The notes under the pieces were generated by a model. It searched no databases. It saw only the letters and a program-made list of their open reading frames with translations, and was not told where the DNA came from. Of a stretch of 64,000 bases of DNA, positions 43,958-54,222 are shown piece by piece. The translations under genes were made by a program, and so were the position numbers. This DNA comes from Macrothele yani (Eukaryota; Arthropoda; Arachnida; Araneae; Macrothelidae): positions 143,675,240 through 143,739,239 of the forward strand of contig CM077013.1 of assembly GCA_039090855.1 (NCBI GenBank), written 5' to 3'. Every line of letters starts with the position of its first letter. Position 1 is the first letter of the stretch.

Positions 43958-44488
43958 TTTTTTTTTTTTTTTGAAAAACCTATCAATTTTGGAGTGTAAG
44001 TCTTACACTTCGTTGAATGACGTTTATCGACCTCTTTTTTGTTGTTGTTTGGTGGCAGCAGTATGTACAATCTCAAACTTGGCATGACAAAATCAAGAAA
44101 TCTGTATTCATCTGTGAAACACTTGTATTTGTGAACAAAACAAACCTGCATCGGCATACCTTCCTTTTATTCTGCCTAGCAGGAATCACTTTTTTCAATT
44201 TCAAATTACGTTCTCCTTATTCGTTGAATACACACCAACTGTATCAGCAGCGAAGATTGCCTGGAGCTGCCTAACAGTAACAATTTTATTATTTTACCCC
44301 TAAGCACATAGATATATATAAAAAAATTTGGATTAGTAGATGGACATAGAAGAAATATAAAAAAAAAAACACATATATACACAAAAAAGAATGCATAGGC
44401 CCACACGAAAAAAATAAATTCTGACACGCCAACTGGTCGTGCAGGAAAAACAACAAACGGAGAAAAGAACCTGTCCACGAGAACTTAC

Positions 44489-46072
44489 TTATCTCGAGGA
44501 CGCATAAAAAACTCTAGTACGATAACGTTTTCCAGGCCTAATCGGACTTGTAAATTCAGGTGGCTTAGAGCGTTTTAAGGATTTGAATGGCTCTGGAACA
44601 TCTGTATTCTGTTGGTCAAGAAATCCCGGCGGCTGACAGGAACGGTCAGGAACGGCTGAAATCCGTCGGTCAGGAACGGCTGAAGTCTGGCGGTCCGGAA
44701 ATCCCGGCGACTGATAGGAACGGTCAGGAACGGCTGAAATCCGTCGGTCAGGAACGGCTGAAGTCTGGCGGTCCGGAAATCCCTGCGGCTGACAGGAACG
44801 GTCAGGAACGGCTGAAGTCCGGCGATCAGGAACGGCCGAAGTCTGGCGGTCCGGAAATCCCTGCGGCTGACAGGAACGGGCTCCCCCAGGCTTTTGATAT
44901 GTAGTCCCTTTGTGCTGGGGCCCGTAGTGTCCTTCCAGCATTCCTTTGGACGGACGTGGCTCCGGCCACACCGTTTGCTTTCGCTTTCGCCCTCGTGGCA
45001 TGAGAGTAGCAGCAGGCATCGGCCCTGTTTGCCCTGAGCGTAGGTTCCAGGGGCGAAACCCGGGCGGATGCAAGGATATCTGCCTTCGTCGCTGTTGCGG
45101 CGAAGCAGATTGGGGAGACAAGTTACGTTTTTGACCAGCTTTTGGTGGTGCTGGACGGTTTGGAATTGGTGTTTGACGTTTAGGAATAGTCAAATTATTG
45201 TTCATAACTGATAAATCCGAAATATCTGAAGCCTCTGAGTCGCTGCTGTAATTTAGTGGTCGTGCAGGGCGATGTTTATGTCTGCCAATAGGAATACTCT
45301 CTGACGAGGTATTCAAGGAAGTAGGAGCTTGTGGTGTTGCAGAGTTATCGGGAAATCGGGCAGCAATAGTCTTGGCAATGGTTGGAGGCAAAAGAACGAT
45401 ACTAGTATTTGAAGAACTTGATTCGAGCCTTGGTCTCCTGGGAGAATCAGTTTGCGTGTTTGGAAACCCGTCTTGAGGAGGGGAGGGTGAAGAAAAAATC
45501 ACTGGAGATTCTTCAAAAATGTTTGTTGGTTCGTCCAAAATTTCTGGAGGTTGATCGTGAGATATAGACTCTTGAGTCTGTGGAACAGAAGGTTGAGTAG
45601 GGTTGATTATAAAATCGATATTTCGTTCATGATACCTGCGACACTGAGCAACGTGTACGTATTGAAATTGATTGTCAGGTTTTTCAAGAACAATGTTATT
45701 TTCAAACACATTTGCCACCCGATATGGACCTTCGTAGCTGGGTGCAAATTTCTTCACTAAAGTATGAGAAACAGAAGACTGGAAGTGCATTTCCACGAGA
45801 GTGAGATCTCCAACGACAAGATCTGGGTCCCTACGCCTAGTATTATAATATCTTGCTTGAGCCGCTTGTGCTCCTAGCATTGCAACACGAGCTTTTTCTG
45901 CCATGATACGTACTGATTGCGGAGTTGGTCGCTGGTTTAGTTCGTCGATAATCCCCGTTAAATTTTCAAAAGGGGTTTTAATTTTGCGACCAAGAAAATG
46001 TTCTGCAGGAGTAATTTTAGTAGATTCGTGAACAGACGAGCGGGGGCGAACGAAAAAGTTCAAGATGGTCAT
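44489..46072 (-). CDS. Gypsy Pol C-terminal region: integrase end and proline-rich tail
   Basis: A 527-codon frame that continues the integrase after a frameshift near 46045. The first part has HESTKITPAEHFLGRKIKTP, the segment following the integrase core in this group. It continues with ARYYNTRRRDPDLVVGDLTL and FAPSYEGPYRVANVFENNIV, the small C-terminal beta-barrel that contacts DNA. The rest (about 350 residues) is Pro/Ser/Arg-rich and includes about three copies of a 26-residue repeat with DRQTSAVPDRR (44620-44880). The first Met is not the natural start; the region is made as part of Pol. Confidence 0.85.
   Translation of the reverse strand: MTILNFFVRPRSSVHESTKITPAEHFLGRKIKTPFENLTGIIDELNQRPTPQSVRIMAEKARVAMLGAQAAQARYYNTRRRDPDLVVGDLTLVEMHFQSSVSHTLVKKFAPSYEGPYRVANVFENNIVLEKPDNQFQYVHVAQCRRYHERNIDFIINPTQPSVPQTQESISHDQPPEILDEPTNIFEESPVIFSSPSPPQDGFPNTQTDSPRRPRLESSSSNTSIVLLPPTIAKTIAARFPDNSATPQAPTSLNTSSESIPIGRHKHRPARPLNYSSDSEASDISDLSVMNNNLTIPKRQTPIPNRPAPPKAGQKRNLSPQSASPQQRRRQISLHPPGFRPWNLRSGQTGPMPAATLMPRGRKRKQTVWPEPRPSKGMLEGHYGPQHKGTTYQKPGGARSCQPQGFPDRQTSAVPDRRTSAVPDRSCQPQGFPDRQTSAVPDRRISAVPDRSYQSPGFPDRQTSAVPDRRISAVPDRSCQPPGFLDQQNTDVPEPFKSLKRSKPPEFTSPIRPGKRYRTRVFYASSR
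44600..44880 (-). repeat. 78-bp coding minisatellite in the Pol tail
   Basis: On the plus strand, units begin GAAATCCC(G/T)GCGGCTGA and contain AGGAACGGCTGAA repeated at 26-bp subspacing. About three and a half units are present. 78 bp equals 26 codons, so copy number changes keep the frame. Confidence 0.88.
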
Positions 46073-48101
46073 CCCATCGTTCGTGATGATTCATGACAAA
46101 TGTAGCAATCATTTTCACTAGCCTGCGGTTTACTCGTTCCGCAGGATTACTCTGGGGATGATATGGGGAAATGAATTTATGCTTAATGTGTAGTCTCGCA
46201 CACATTCTTTCAAAAATATCAGAAATAAATTGTGGACCATTATCCGAAAATACTTTATTAGGTGCACCATATCTAGAGAATACTTCATTAATTAATACAT
46301 TACAAATAACTTCTGCCGTAGCGGCTTTAATGGGAAAAACTTCAACCCGTTTAGAAAAATTATCAGTTAATACTAAAACGTAACGAGCTTTATTTTTAAC
46401 AGATAAAGGATAAGGTCCCAATAAATCTATTGAAATAATATAAAAAACATGAGAACTTGAACTAGATTTCAAGTGACCGGCCGGTCTTACATTACGGTAA
46501 TTATTAATCTGACACAAGTGACATGATTGAACGTATGCGAGCACACTTTGGTACATGCCAGGCCAATAGGCAACATCCCGCAATTTACAACGGGTCTTGC
46601 GAATACCTAAATGGCCTGCAAGAGGTTTGTCATGAAATTCGTTTAAAAGGGCCATTCTAAGGGTTCGCGGAATACATGGGCGAAACTCTGCCCTAGTAGT
46701 CCTAGATTTCGTATAGTAAAGAAGACCCTCTATGACTTCAAAATGCTGTGACCTTCCAGCCAGAGAAGAATCACTTTGTAGGGGCGAACCCGCAAGCAAA
46801 AAATTATATATATCCCCGAAATCTGGATCATTTATTAATTCTGCCATTATCTGCTCTCTGGATGTTATATCAGCTATTAGAAGTAAAGGCTGACATCCAG
46901 GAGTACTTTCTGTGGGGACCCCACTAATCGGAACGCGAGACAATGCGTCCAGTAATTGATTCTTATGACCTGGCTGATACGAAATTTTGATATTGCTCTC
47001 TTGTAACTTCAGAGCCCACTTCATAAGTCTTTGAGATAGGTGCTTAGCAGAATTCAAATACTGAAGGGCAGAATGATCCGTAATTATGTTAACTGTCAAT
47101 TCGTTAAGATAACATTGAAATTTATCAAGAGCATACACAACAGCAAGACATTCACGTTCCGTAGCTGAATAATTGCGTTCAGCTTTGGCTAAAGTACGAG
47201 ACGCAAAAGCTATTGCATGCCCAGCTTGTGACAAAACGCAACCAAGACCAACTCCGGATGCGTCAGTACAAATATCAAATTCCTTAGTATGATCCGGGAA
47301 AGCCAACACCGGAGGCTGAGTCAACGCAGACTTCAGTGTTTCAAACGCAGCGTTAGCCTCAGGTGTCCAAACAAACTTCTTGTATTTACGTTTCAAAGCA
47401 TACAATGGCTCACAGATTGTAGCATAAGCGGGGACGAACTGCTGATACCATCCGGTCATTCCCAGAAAGCGTGATAGTTCTTTTGCTGTTTTAGGCCGAG
47501 GAAAGTCAACAATAGGCCTAATTTTTTCATTATCCGTAAATAAGCCGTGGGGAGTGATTTTCAACCCCAGATATACAATCTCGTCCCTCGCTATCTGGCA
47601 TTTACTAGGTTTTAACGTCAAGCCAGCATTGTATATGAGTTGGAACACCTGTTTGAGCAGAGAAAGGTGCTCGTCAAAAGTCTCGGATGTAATAATAATG
47701 TCATCCAAATATACATGCACATGGGGACCCAGAACAGGTCTAAGAACCGTATCCATAAGCTTTTGGAAAGTAGCAGGTGCAGAAGCTAGTCCAAAGGGCA
47801 TACGCAGGTATTCATAAGCCCCAAAAGGAGTCACAAAGCCTGTTTTATCAACAGAGTCCGGATGTACTGCTACCTGCCAATATACACTCGCCAAATCCAA
47901 GGTTGACATCCATTTAGTTGATGACAGGTCATGCAAAATATGCGACATGACAGGTAGTGGATAATTGATCGTTTTTGTGACTTGGTTGAGCTTGCGGAAA
48001 TCTGTCACGAAACGAAATTCATTGGGTTGTTTCTTTGGAACCAAAAAGGCAGGAGCAGCCCAGGCGCTTGTTGATTCCCTTATTATGCCCTGTTTAATCA
48101 T
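46017..48101 (-). CDS. Gypsy reverse transcriptase, RNase H and integrase
   Basis: This 694-codon frame contains the Pol core. RT motifs are TDFRKLNQVT near residue 34, MPFGLASAPATFQKLMD near 100 and VYLDDIIITS (catalytic YLDD) near 130. RNase H has FDICTDASGVGLGCVLSQ near 275 and ATERECLAVVYAL near 310. Integrase has the zinc-binding HHCC region (HDKPLAGHLG ... CHLCQ near 490-530), then LTDNFSKRVEVFP, VFSDNGPQFIS and HPQSNPAERVNRRL, giving the D, D and E. The frame ends early at 46017 because of a frameshift near 46045. The upstream boundary is a single TAA (48111-48113) in frame with the protease. Confidence 0.95.
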   Translation of the reverse strand: MIKQGIIRESTSAWAAPAFLVPKKQPNEFRFVTDFRKLNQVTKTINYPLPVMSHILHDLSSTKWMSTLDLASVYWQVAVHPDSVDKTGFVTPFGAYEYLRMPFGLASAPATFQKLMDTVLRPVLGPHVHVYLDDIIITSETFDEHLSLLKQVFQLIYNAGLTLKPSKCQIARDEIVYLGLKITPHGLFTDNEKIRPIVDFPRPKTAKELSRFLGMTGWYQQFVPAYATICEPLYALKRKYKKFVWTPEANAAFETLKSALTQPPVLAFPDHTKEFDICTDASGVGLGCVLSQAGHAIAFASRTLAKAERNYSATERECLAVVYALDKFQCYLNELTVNIITDHSALQYLNSAKHLSQRLMKWALKLQESNIKISYQPGHKNQLLDALSRVPISGVPTESTPGCQPLLLIADITSREQIMAELINDPDFGDIYNFLLAGSPLQSDSSLAGRSQHFEVIEGLLYYTKSRTTRAEFRPCIPRTLRMALLNEFHDKPLAGHLGIRKTRCKLRDVAYWPGMYQSVLAYVQSCHLCQINNYRNVRPAGHLKSSSSSHVFYIISIDLLGPYPLSVKNKARYVLVLTDNFSKRVEVFPIKAATAEVICNVLINEVFSRYGAPNKVFSDNGPQFISDIFERMCARLHIKHKFISPYHPQSNPAERVNRRLVKMIATFVMNHHERWDDHLELFRSPPLVCSRIY

Positions 48102-48110
48102 TTCAGGAAT

Positions 48111-48776
48111 TTAACGTTGCATTTCCTGTTTCTTATGGGGAGCACAAGGGTAAGGTTTCGTCGCTATCGGTTTCGAACCATCAGTGTCAATGACATGATA
48201 AACCACCTGTGTGAAACCAGGTTGATCAGAAAATAAACCAGGGCTTTCCTGTAAAAGGAGAGAAAGCTGGTTTCGTTGCCTCTCATTCAATTGGTTACTC
48301 AATAACAAACTCGTTATATCCATAGGAACTGTAGGAATCATTTCGACAGGTTCCGGAAAGGAAATCACATGTTGTACGAAATTCAAAGTTATTTGAAACG
48401 TATGAATAAAGTCCATTCCCATTAGACATTTCACAGGTAGTTCGTCTATAAGCAGGAAAGAATGCGTAAAATGAGCCTTTCCCAGATCTAGAGATAATGT
48501 GACAGTTCCTGTGATACTGAAGATTTCGTTATTTGCACCTCGCAAATACTGCGTCGCAATCTGAACGAGTATTGCAGGAAAATTGTCAGTGCAAAACTTC
48601 GTATTTAGGGCTGATATTTCAGAACCAGTGTCGAACTTTGTCTCGACAATAATATCTTCAATTGTCAAGAATACATCAGGCAAATGAGGAGTTTGGACAG
48701 TCACTAATACTGTTTTAGGGTCAGAATGCTTGGTATCAGGAAGCAGGACCGACCCTTGGTCTACTTCCTTTGGATA
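48111..48776 (-). CDS. Gypsy protease region
   Basis: The frame open from about 48776 to the TAA at 48111 encodes the aspartic protease that matures the polyprotein, with FDTGSEISALN (active-site DTGS) near 48630 and MGMDFIHTFQITL near 48415. It ends with the linker to RT (FTQVVYHVIDTDG, PYPCAPHKKQEMQR). The TAA stop separates it from RT by only three codons' distance in the same frame, so one substitution explains the break. It would normally be expressed from the gag start by frameshifting, as its frame differs from gag. Confidence 0.88.
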   Translation of the reverse strand, partial: YPKEVDQGSVLLPDTKHSDPKTVLVTVQTPHLPDVFLTIEDIIVETKFDTGSEISALNTKFCTDNFPAILVQIATQYLRGANNEIFSITGTVTLSLDLGKAHFTHSFLLIDELPVKCLMGMDFIHTFQITLNFVQHVISFPEPVEMIPTVPMDITSLLLSNQLNERQRNQLSLLLQESPGLFSDQPGFTQVVYHVIDTDGSKPIATKPYPCAPHKKQEMQR

Positions 48777-49920
48777 TTTAAAGGATTCCTGGTTGGATTA
48801 TCATGCGGTCTGAAACCTCGACCCTGCCGGGTATCGGGAAAATTTTCACGATGAGGAAAACTGCGTGAAACCTGCGTCGGGAACTCCGCGTGTCTGTTGA
48901 CATTGTCATATCTATTACTTCTTCCCTCAGCACGGGCAGAAAAGTCGTTATTGCCCTGAGCATGAAAACGTTCCGAATGCTGCGGATTGGAACGGGGTCG
49001 AGAATACTGTGCATTTGTACGATATCCCGAAGATTGTTCAGAAACTCGCTGTTGGCTTGCCACTCTCCTGGTGGTGGAACGTATGAAGCTTGGGTGTGCA
49101 CTTGTGTATGCTCGCGCTGAAAGTTATTATGCCTATTATGCCGCTGAGGGTTTTCGTAATAAGCCTCGCGGGGTGCCCGAGCATGGTGAGTTGAACCATG
49201 TTTGCCATGTCGCTCTTCATACGTTCGTATGAGGCGAAGACATTCATGAATTGTAGCAGGGTGTCGAACCTCAAGAAAATCTTGTAAAAATTGGTCGAGC
49301 TGCTGCAATAGGGTATCCAACATGTCAACATGACTGGCATGTGGATCCCACAAGTTATATAAGCGTGTTGATTCCAACGCAAATGCAACAGGGCTATCGT
49401 TGGGTCCTTGCTGACGAGAAAAAAGTTGTTGTGCAAGGCTAGCTCGACTGAGGCCGAAAGGAAAGACCTCCAAAAATTCTGCACGGAAATTCTCATAATG
49501 AGAATCCGGGTTCGACACTCTCCACTGCCGATACCAGGTCTTATCGGTATCTTTCAAGCAAGTGCCTGCGATTTGTACTTTGCAGTCTTCAGGAATATTG
49601 TAGAGATCAAAATGATCTAGATCTTCGAGGAACTTTAAGGATCCCTTTAAACCGTTAAAAAGAATTGTTCCTGCATGCGGCACGAAATGGGCAAGCATTC
49701 TGCTTCGCTGAGAGGATCGAACTCCCTCAGGTACGACCCGCGACTCAGAGTGATAGGAAGCTAGTGCATTACGAAATTGTGAAGAATGCCTGGGTACGTG
49801 TAGATCATTCATATCAAAGTGAGCCCCACAGGCTTCTTGCAGATGGTCGAGATTAATCCCATCACCACCGAAACTCGTCTTAGGGTGAAATATTGAAGTT
49901 GTCTCAGGTAGTGAAGACAT
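48761..49920 (-). CDS. Gypsy Gag, with an apparent frameshift
   Basis: Gag begins at the ATG complement at 49918-49920 (MSSLPETTSIF), 50 nt downstream of the LTR and close to the PBS. The capsid-like central part has FLEDLDHFDLYNIPEDCKVQ, WYRQWRVSNPDSHYENFRAE and QQLFSRQQGPNDSPVAFALE. From about 49060 the better continuation is in another frame (49063-48761), which is rich in Arg, Gly, Asn and Gln, as expected of a nucleic-acid-binding tail; this choice is inference. No CCHC knuckle is visible. Confidence 0.8.
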
Positions 49921-49955
49921 GGGTAATAATTGTCAAGACCTCGTGTTCGAGAAAA

Positions 49956-49967
49956 GTTCGGGCGCCA
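49956..49967 (-). promoter_or_regulatory. Primer-binding site, tRNA-Lys type
   Basis: On the minus strand TGGCGCCCGAAC lies 2 nt after the 5' LTR. It matches the first 12 nt of the well-known tRNA-Lys primer-binding site. The next bases (TTTTC) do not match. Confidence 0.82.
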
Positions 49968-49969
49968 AT

Positions 49970-50661
49970 TATAATGAATAACGCTCTTCCGCTACTTTGC
50001 TAATTGTAGTGAATGTAGCTTTCACTAATACTATAATGAATTCAATGCTTGTACTAAGCTTCTAATAGAGAATTCAAATGGTTGTGGTTACTAGTTAATT
50101 AAGATCATGAATAAAGTCTCCTGCTAGTAGTGTAGTAATAGTAATGAACAAACTTATAACTGGTAGTAATGTTGTAGTAGTAATTAAGATGAATAAAGTC
50201 TTATGCTGGTTGTTACTAATAACACTAAATGAAATAAACCTAACAGCCAGACAGAGGTCTGACAGTACTATGAACTGAGAAAGACGTACTTACGTAAAAC
50301 CTTTTATTATGAACTTCTACTGGTATCATCACACACACTTAACACACAGCTACTCACATAACACGTAGCTCCTTGCACATGAACGAGGCTCTATTCACAT
50401 AAACAATAGCTCTCCACATAAACAAACGCTCTCTCTATACAACAAACGCTCTCCCTATACAACAACAAACGCTCTCCTTAGGTTTCGTTGAACGCGCCTA
50501 TTTATACTGGCTACCACCACGTCATGACTTACACTCATTGCCAGATCTAATTCAGCGGGAGAAATAACATCTCGTTCAGTAAGAAGATAATTTACATAGT
50601 AAAATAAAATAACCAGAGATAGTAAAAATCAAAAGAAAGTGAATCTAGAGTATACGTTACA
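49970..50661 (-). repeat. Gypsy 5' LTR
   Basis: 692 bp, about 20 bp longer than the other LTR because a CAAACGCTCTC-type segment is repeated near 50430-50460. It would contain the promoter for the minus-strand transcript. Its outer end is TGTAACG on the minus strand. Confidence 0.93.
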
Positions 50662-50666
50662 CTTCC

Positions 50667-50930
50667 TAAAATCCTCTACATATGATCATTTGCCTGCCAA
50701 GGCTAAGTTGGTATTGAATTTTTTATTTATTTATCCATTTCTATCTTACTGTCTTTTGGCTTGTGGTTGCACAACTATTGGGAATGTTAACAGAATTTAT
50801 GTTTTGCAAAATTTTCTTTTACCTTTGGTGAATCCGTATTTACAGATACATTCTGTTTTCCTTAGTTACCAGATAATGTTATTTGATAAATTATACAGTT
50901 TTCGACTATTATTGTTTATGCATGAGCGTA
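50667..50930 (+). pseudogene. CR1/jockey-like LINE RT C-terminal remnant, unit 1 left part
   Basis: Plus-strand translation has FIYPFLSYCLLACG, NRIYVLQN and MLFDKLYSFRLLLFMHERI, matching the region after the RT core in CR1/jockey-like LINEs. It stops at 50930 where an RTE copy is inserted, and the same reading continues at 52881. The same sequence recurs at 54223-54475. Confidence 0.75.
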
Positions 50931-52573
50931 TCATCATCATCATCCTCAATCCACTGCTGGACGAAGGTCTCCCCAAGTTTCCTCCACAACGGTCTGTCTT
51001 GTGCCAGTCTCCTCCATGTCACTCCCGCATACTTTCGAATTTCATCCACCCATCTTCCATGTGGTCTTCTTCTGGGTCTTTTCCTGTCCCTTGGAATCCA
51101 ATCTGAAATTTCGGCTGTCCATCGATGGTCTGTCCTTCTGGCAGTATGTCCAGCCCATTGCCATTTCAGGGATTTAACTCTGATCATGATGTCTTCCACT
51201 CTTGTCATTTTTCGGATCCACGTGTTCCTCTTCTTATCTCTCCTGCTTACACCAAGTATGCACCTCTCCATGCTGGTTTGAGTTGTCTGCAGCCTTTGTA
51301 TGTCTCTTTTAGCTAAGGTCCACGTCTCTGCACCATACGTAAGCACTGGAAGGATGCATTGATCAAACACCTTTCTTTTAAGACATAATGGCATATTGCT
51401 CTTGAAAATTATGCTGTTTCTTCCAAAAGCTCTCCAGGCAAGTTTTGTACGCCGATTAATTTCTTCATCAATGTGGCCCTCACTTGATATCTGCTGTCCA
51501 AGATAAACGTACGTGTCTGTTATCTCCAGCTTTTCTCCATCAATCGATAAATCTTCATTTCTTGTAAAAGCATTGTACATCACTTTTGTCTTCTGAAAGT
51601 TCATTTTTAATCCCTCTTCTTTACTCTTGTCAGCAAGTTCCTGGATCATACTCTGTAGCTCTGATGGGGTAGTTGCAAAAATGACTATGTCATCAGCAAA
51701 ACGAAGGTGGGTTAGATAATATCCATTAATCTTTATCCCTTTGTTTTCCCAGTTCAGTGATTGAAAGACATTTTCCAATGTGGCATTAAAGAGCTTCGGA
51801 GATATGGTGTCACCTTGTCTCACTCCTTTTCCAATTTTTATGTGTGTTGTATTTTCAAACAGCCGAATCTTTGCACTTGCATTTTCATAGATGTTATTAA
51901 TAATGTTAATGTATGCATCTTCAATACCGCAGGATTTCAGAGCCATTGCAACTGCTGATGGTTTCACCGAATCAAAGGCTTTTTCATAATCGATAAAAGC
52001 CATGCACAATGGAAGTTCATATTCCCTCGCTCTTTCAATTAGTTCTCTCAGCACATGGATATGATCTATTGTGCTGTAGCCACTCCTGAATCCAGCTTGT
52101 TCTCTCGGTTGAGCCATGTCCAGTGTTACCTTCAAGCGGTGTGAAAGAACTTTAGTGAAGATTTTATAAACCACTGATAGGAGGCTGATAGGTCTGTAGT
52201 TCCTGAGATAATCAATGTCACCTTTTTTATGTAGCAAGATCATTGTAGCGTTGTTCCAATCCTCAGGAATTTTCCCTTCATTAAGACATCGAGTGAAAAT
52301 TTGGGCGAGTACTGTTTCGATTTCTCCACTTGCTTCTTGTATGATGTCTACAGTAATTCCATCTTCTCCTGGAGCTTTTCCCCGCTTCATGTTCTTGATT
52401 GCATGTGCAACTTCTGCTGGAAGGACTGGAAGAACTCTGGTACTGGTACCTTTCATGATGTCTGGAGTACATGTATCACCCCTTTCATATAATTTGGAGT
52501 AGAAATCTTTCACTCTTGTCAAACTTTCGCCTGTATTTCTTGTTACAGAACCATCTTCTTTTCTCAGTGCCAT
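50909..52573 (-). CDS. RTE reverse transcriptase, longest uninterrupted RT frame of this family here
   Basis: The RT frame is uninterrupted from MALRKEDGS to the family C-terminus QQWI. The last 10-12 codons (DDDDD and beyond) read into the repeat tail and flank. Motifs KAPGEDGI, RNYRPISLL, IDYEKAFDSV, GVRQGDTISP and FADDIVIF are all present. Upstream, a 1-nt loss near 52585 (AAGTGAAAAAAC against AAGGGGAAAAAAC) breaks the link with the residual linker before it. The endonuclease is absent, so this copy cannot be autonomous. Confidence 0.9.
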   Translation of the reverse strand: MALRKEDGSVTRNTGESLTRVKDFYSKLYERGDTCTPDIMKGTSTRVLPVLPAEVAHAIKNMKRGKAPGEDGITVDIIQEASGEIETVLAQIFTRCLNEGKIPEDWNNATMILLHKKGDIDYLRNYRPISLLSVVYKIFTKVLSHRLKVTLDMAQPREQAGFRSGYSTIDHIHVLRELIERAREYELPLCMAFIDYEKAFDSVKPSAVAMALKSCGIEDAYINIINNIYENASAKIRLFENTTHIKIGKGVRQGDTISPKLFNATLENVFQSLNWENKGIKINGYYLTHLRFADDIVIFATTPSELQSMIQELADKSKEEGLKMNFQKTKVMYNAFTRNEDLSIDGEKLEITDTYVYLGQQISSEGHIDEEINRRTKLAWRAFGRNSIIFKSNMPLCLKRKVFDQCILPVLTYGAETWTLAKRDIQRLQTTQTSMERCILGVSRRDKKRNTWIRKMTRVEDIMIRVKSLKWQWAGHTARRTDHRWTAEISDWIPRDRKRPRRRPHGRWVDEIRKYAGVTWRRLAQDRPLWRKLGETFVQQWIEDDDDDTLMHKQ

Positions 52574-52880
52574 AATCTGTTTTTTTCACTTACTGAGATG
52601 TCCCTTTGCTATCTTTAGGCTTTAGTTGTTTTCAATTGCTTTCCTTACTAGTTCACAGTTGAATTTCCTTACGTCTTCAGTGATACTTTTTCGTACTGTC
52701 TTGCATAGCTCTATATATTCCACTTTGGAAGTCACATATTCTTTAGTTGTCCTCATCACTCTTCTTTTTGCATCAACATTTTGGTTTTTCCTGATAATTT
52801 GTTCACATGCAATTTGTTCTTAGACCCAGCTAATTTTGTTGCTGTTTCCATAAGAGCTTTGGTTACTTTTCTGTTAACTT
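50931..52880 (-). mobile_element. RTE LINE copy D, inserted in the CR1-like remnant
   Basis: The triplet-repeat tail is at 50931-50944 and the 5' truncation at 52880 (equivalent to copy A near 2853). The left and right flanks join without loss or gain into the CR1-like sequence (GCGTAT + ATATGCT), so no target duplication is visible here. A sister insertion at the same base lies at 54476. Confidence 0.92.
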
Positions 52881-52998
52881 ATATGCTAATAAATATTCAG
52901 ATCTAATTACTTTACATTTGCGTTCCAATGATCATGACACTCGTGGTAATACTAGTTTTTTTAACACCTAGAGCGCGTATAAATTTCTTATTTGATAA
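52881..52998 (+). pseudogene. CR1/jockey-like LINE remnant, unit 1 right part
   Basis: Continues the remnant after the RTE insertion: LRSNDHDTRGN is recoverable with one stop. It is cut at 52998 by the Tc1 at 53001. The longer version is at 55560-55797. Confidence 0.7.
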
Positions 52999-53000
52999 TA

Positions 53001-54220
53001 CACTATCTACCAACAAGTAATTGGACACCTGTGATAGCAAAAGAAAACGACGTTTTTTCACCTTCAATAGTTGGTGGAGCCTCCACGAGTGGCGATTACA
53101 GCTGCGACCCTCCGGGGCATACTCTCAACCAGGCGCTGTACGACGGCTAGCGGTATTTTCTTCCACTCGGCTTGGAGAAGACAGGTCAGTTCCTTTACCG
53201 ATTTCGGACGGTGGAGGCACCCCTTAAGTCGACGCCCCAACTCGTGCCAGTGGTGCTCGATGGAGTTAAGGTCCGGGATCTGCGCAGGCCAGTCCACTCG
53301 ATTAACCCCATTGTCACCATACCAAGCCATGGTGGACCTCGCAACATGACAGGTGGCATTTTCATCCTGAAAGTAACATGGACCCACCCCGTAAAACTGC
53401 CACAACGTAGGAAGCGCATGGTCATCCAAAACGGTGCAGTAGGTCTCGGCGTTGAGTCTACCAGGAATTGCGACCAAGGGTCCCGTGCCATACAAGGAGA
53501 AACACCTCCATAGCATAATTCCACCAACGCCGAACTTCACAGTTGGCACAATACATTCCGCCAGGAGGCGTTCTCCTGGCAGACGCCAAACCCAGACCCT
53601 GCCATCCGAACGTTAGATGGTGAACCTTGATTCGGCGCTCCAGAGAAAAAGTTTCCACTGTTCAACGGCCCACTGCCGACGTTCTTTGCAATACGTTAGC
53701 CGAGCAGCGCTATTGGACTTGGTGAGCAAAGGCTTGTGGGCGGCAGCACGTCCATGATAACCGAGCAGATGGGCTTCCTTGTGGATGGTATTCATCAAAA
53801 GAACACTCCCAGATGCTTGTTGAAACTCCTCGCGGATGTGACCCGTCGATTTGGTGCGGTTCTTCCGAATTTCTCTGGCCAGCACCCGTCGGTCTCTAAC
53901 TCCCAGTTTTGTGGATCTGCCGGGTCGGGGCACATTCCGACAGTCACCTCTCATCTTCCACTTGCCAATCACGTAGGCCACTGTCGATTTTGGGTACTTC
54001 AACTAGCTGGATATGTCGCGTGTGGATCGGCCATTTCTGTGATACCCGACGATTACCCTTTTCTCGAAATCAGAGAGCTCCGAACTGCGTGGCATCTTGC
54101 ATGCGACTGGTTTGCGTTGTTGTTTCCCACACGATATTTAACGGTGGCGGCCGTGACGTGTATCAGGACCCCAGATATCGTCCATTGCATGGGTGTCCTA
54201 TTACTTGTTGGTAGATAGTG
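53001..54220 (-). mobile_element. Tc1-like element between the two CR1-like units
   Basis: 1220 bp, TA at 52999-53000 and 54221-54222. Ends start CACTATCTACCAACAAGTAA on both sides, near-perfect over about 28 bp. It belongs to a different family from the pair at 33396 and 40348. Confidence 0.94.
53064..54095 (-). pseudogene. Tc1-like transposase with two nonsense codons
   Basis: From the ATG complement at 54093-54095 (MPRSSELSDFEKRVIVG) to the stop after GGSTNY the span is 1032 nt, 344 codons, with no frameshift. Two in-frame stops interrupt it, one TAG near 54005 after RDIS and one TAA at 53613-53615 after SRFTI. The catalytic motifs are WSAESRFTI (first Asp replaced by Ala), [12 protein letters not shown] (the QDNA motif here reads QDENA, so the second position is uncertain) and [11 protein letters not shown] (Glu). 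Apart from these few substitutions it is close to full length, so inactivation looks fairly recent. Confidence 0.88.
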
Positions 54221-54222
54221 TA

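Larger units (their letters stand above)
43270..50661 (-). mobile_element. Ty3/gypsy LTR retrotransposon, nearly complete
   Basis: 7392 bp on the minus strand. It has two LTRs (43270-43942 and 49970-50661), a 4-bp target duplication CTTC at 43266-43269 and 50662-50665, a primer-binding site at 49956-49967 and a purine-rich tract next to the 3' LTR. Gene order is gag, protease, RT, RNase H, integrase, the Ty3/gypsy order. No envelope frame is visible. Frame breaks exist in gag, at one stop in pol and in the integrase end, so this copy is probably inactive. Confidence 0.95.

Noticed and set aside
43270..50661. An endogenous retrovirus with envelope
   Set aside because: Gene order and termini fit Ty3/gypsy, and no third frame with a signal peptide or transmembrane segment follows integrase.
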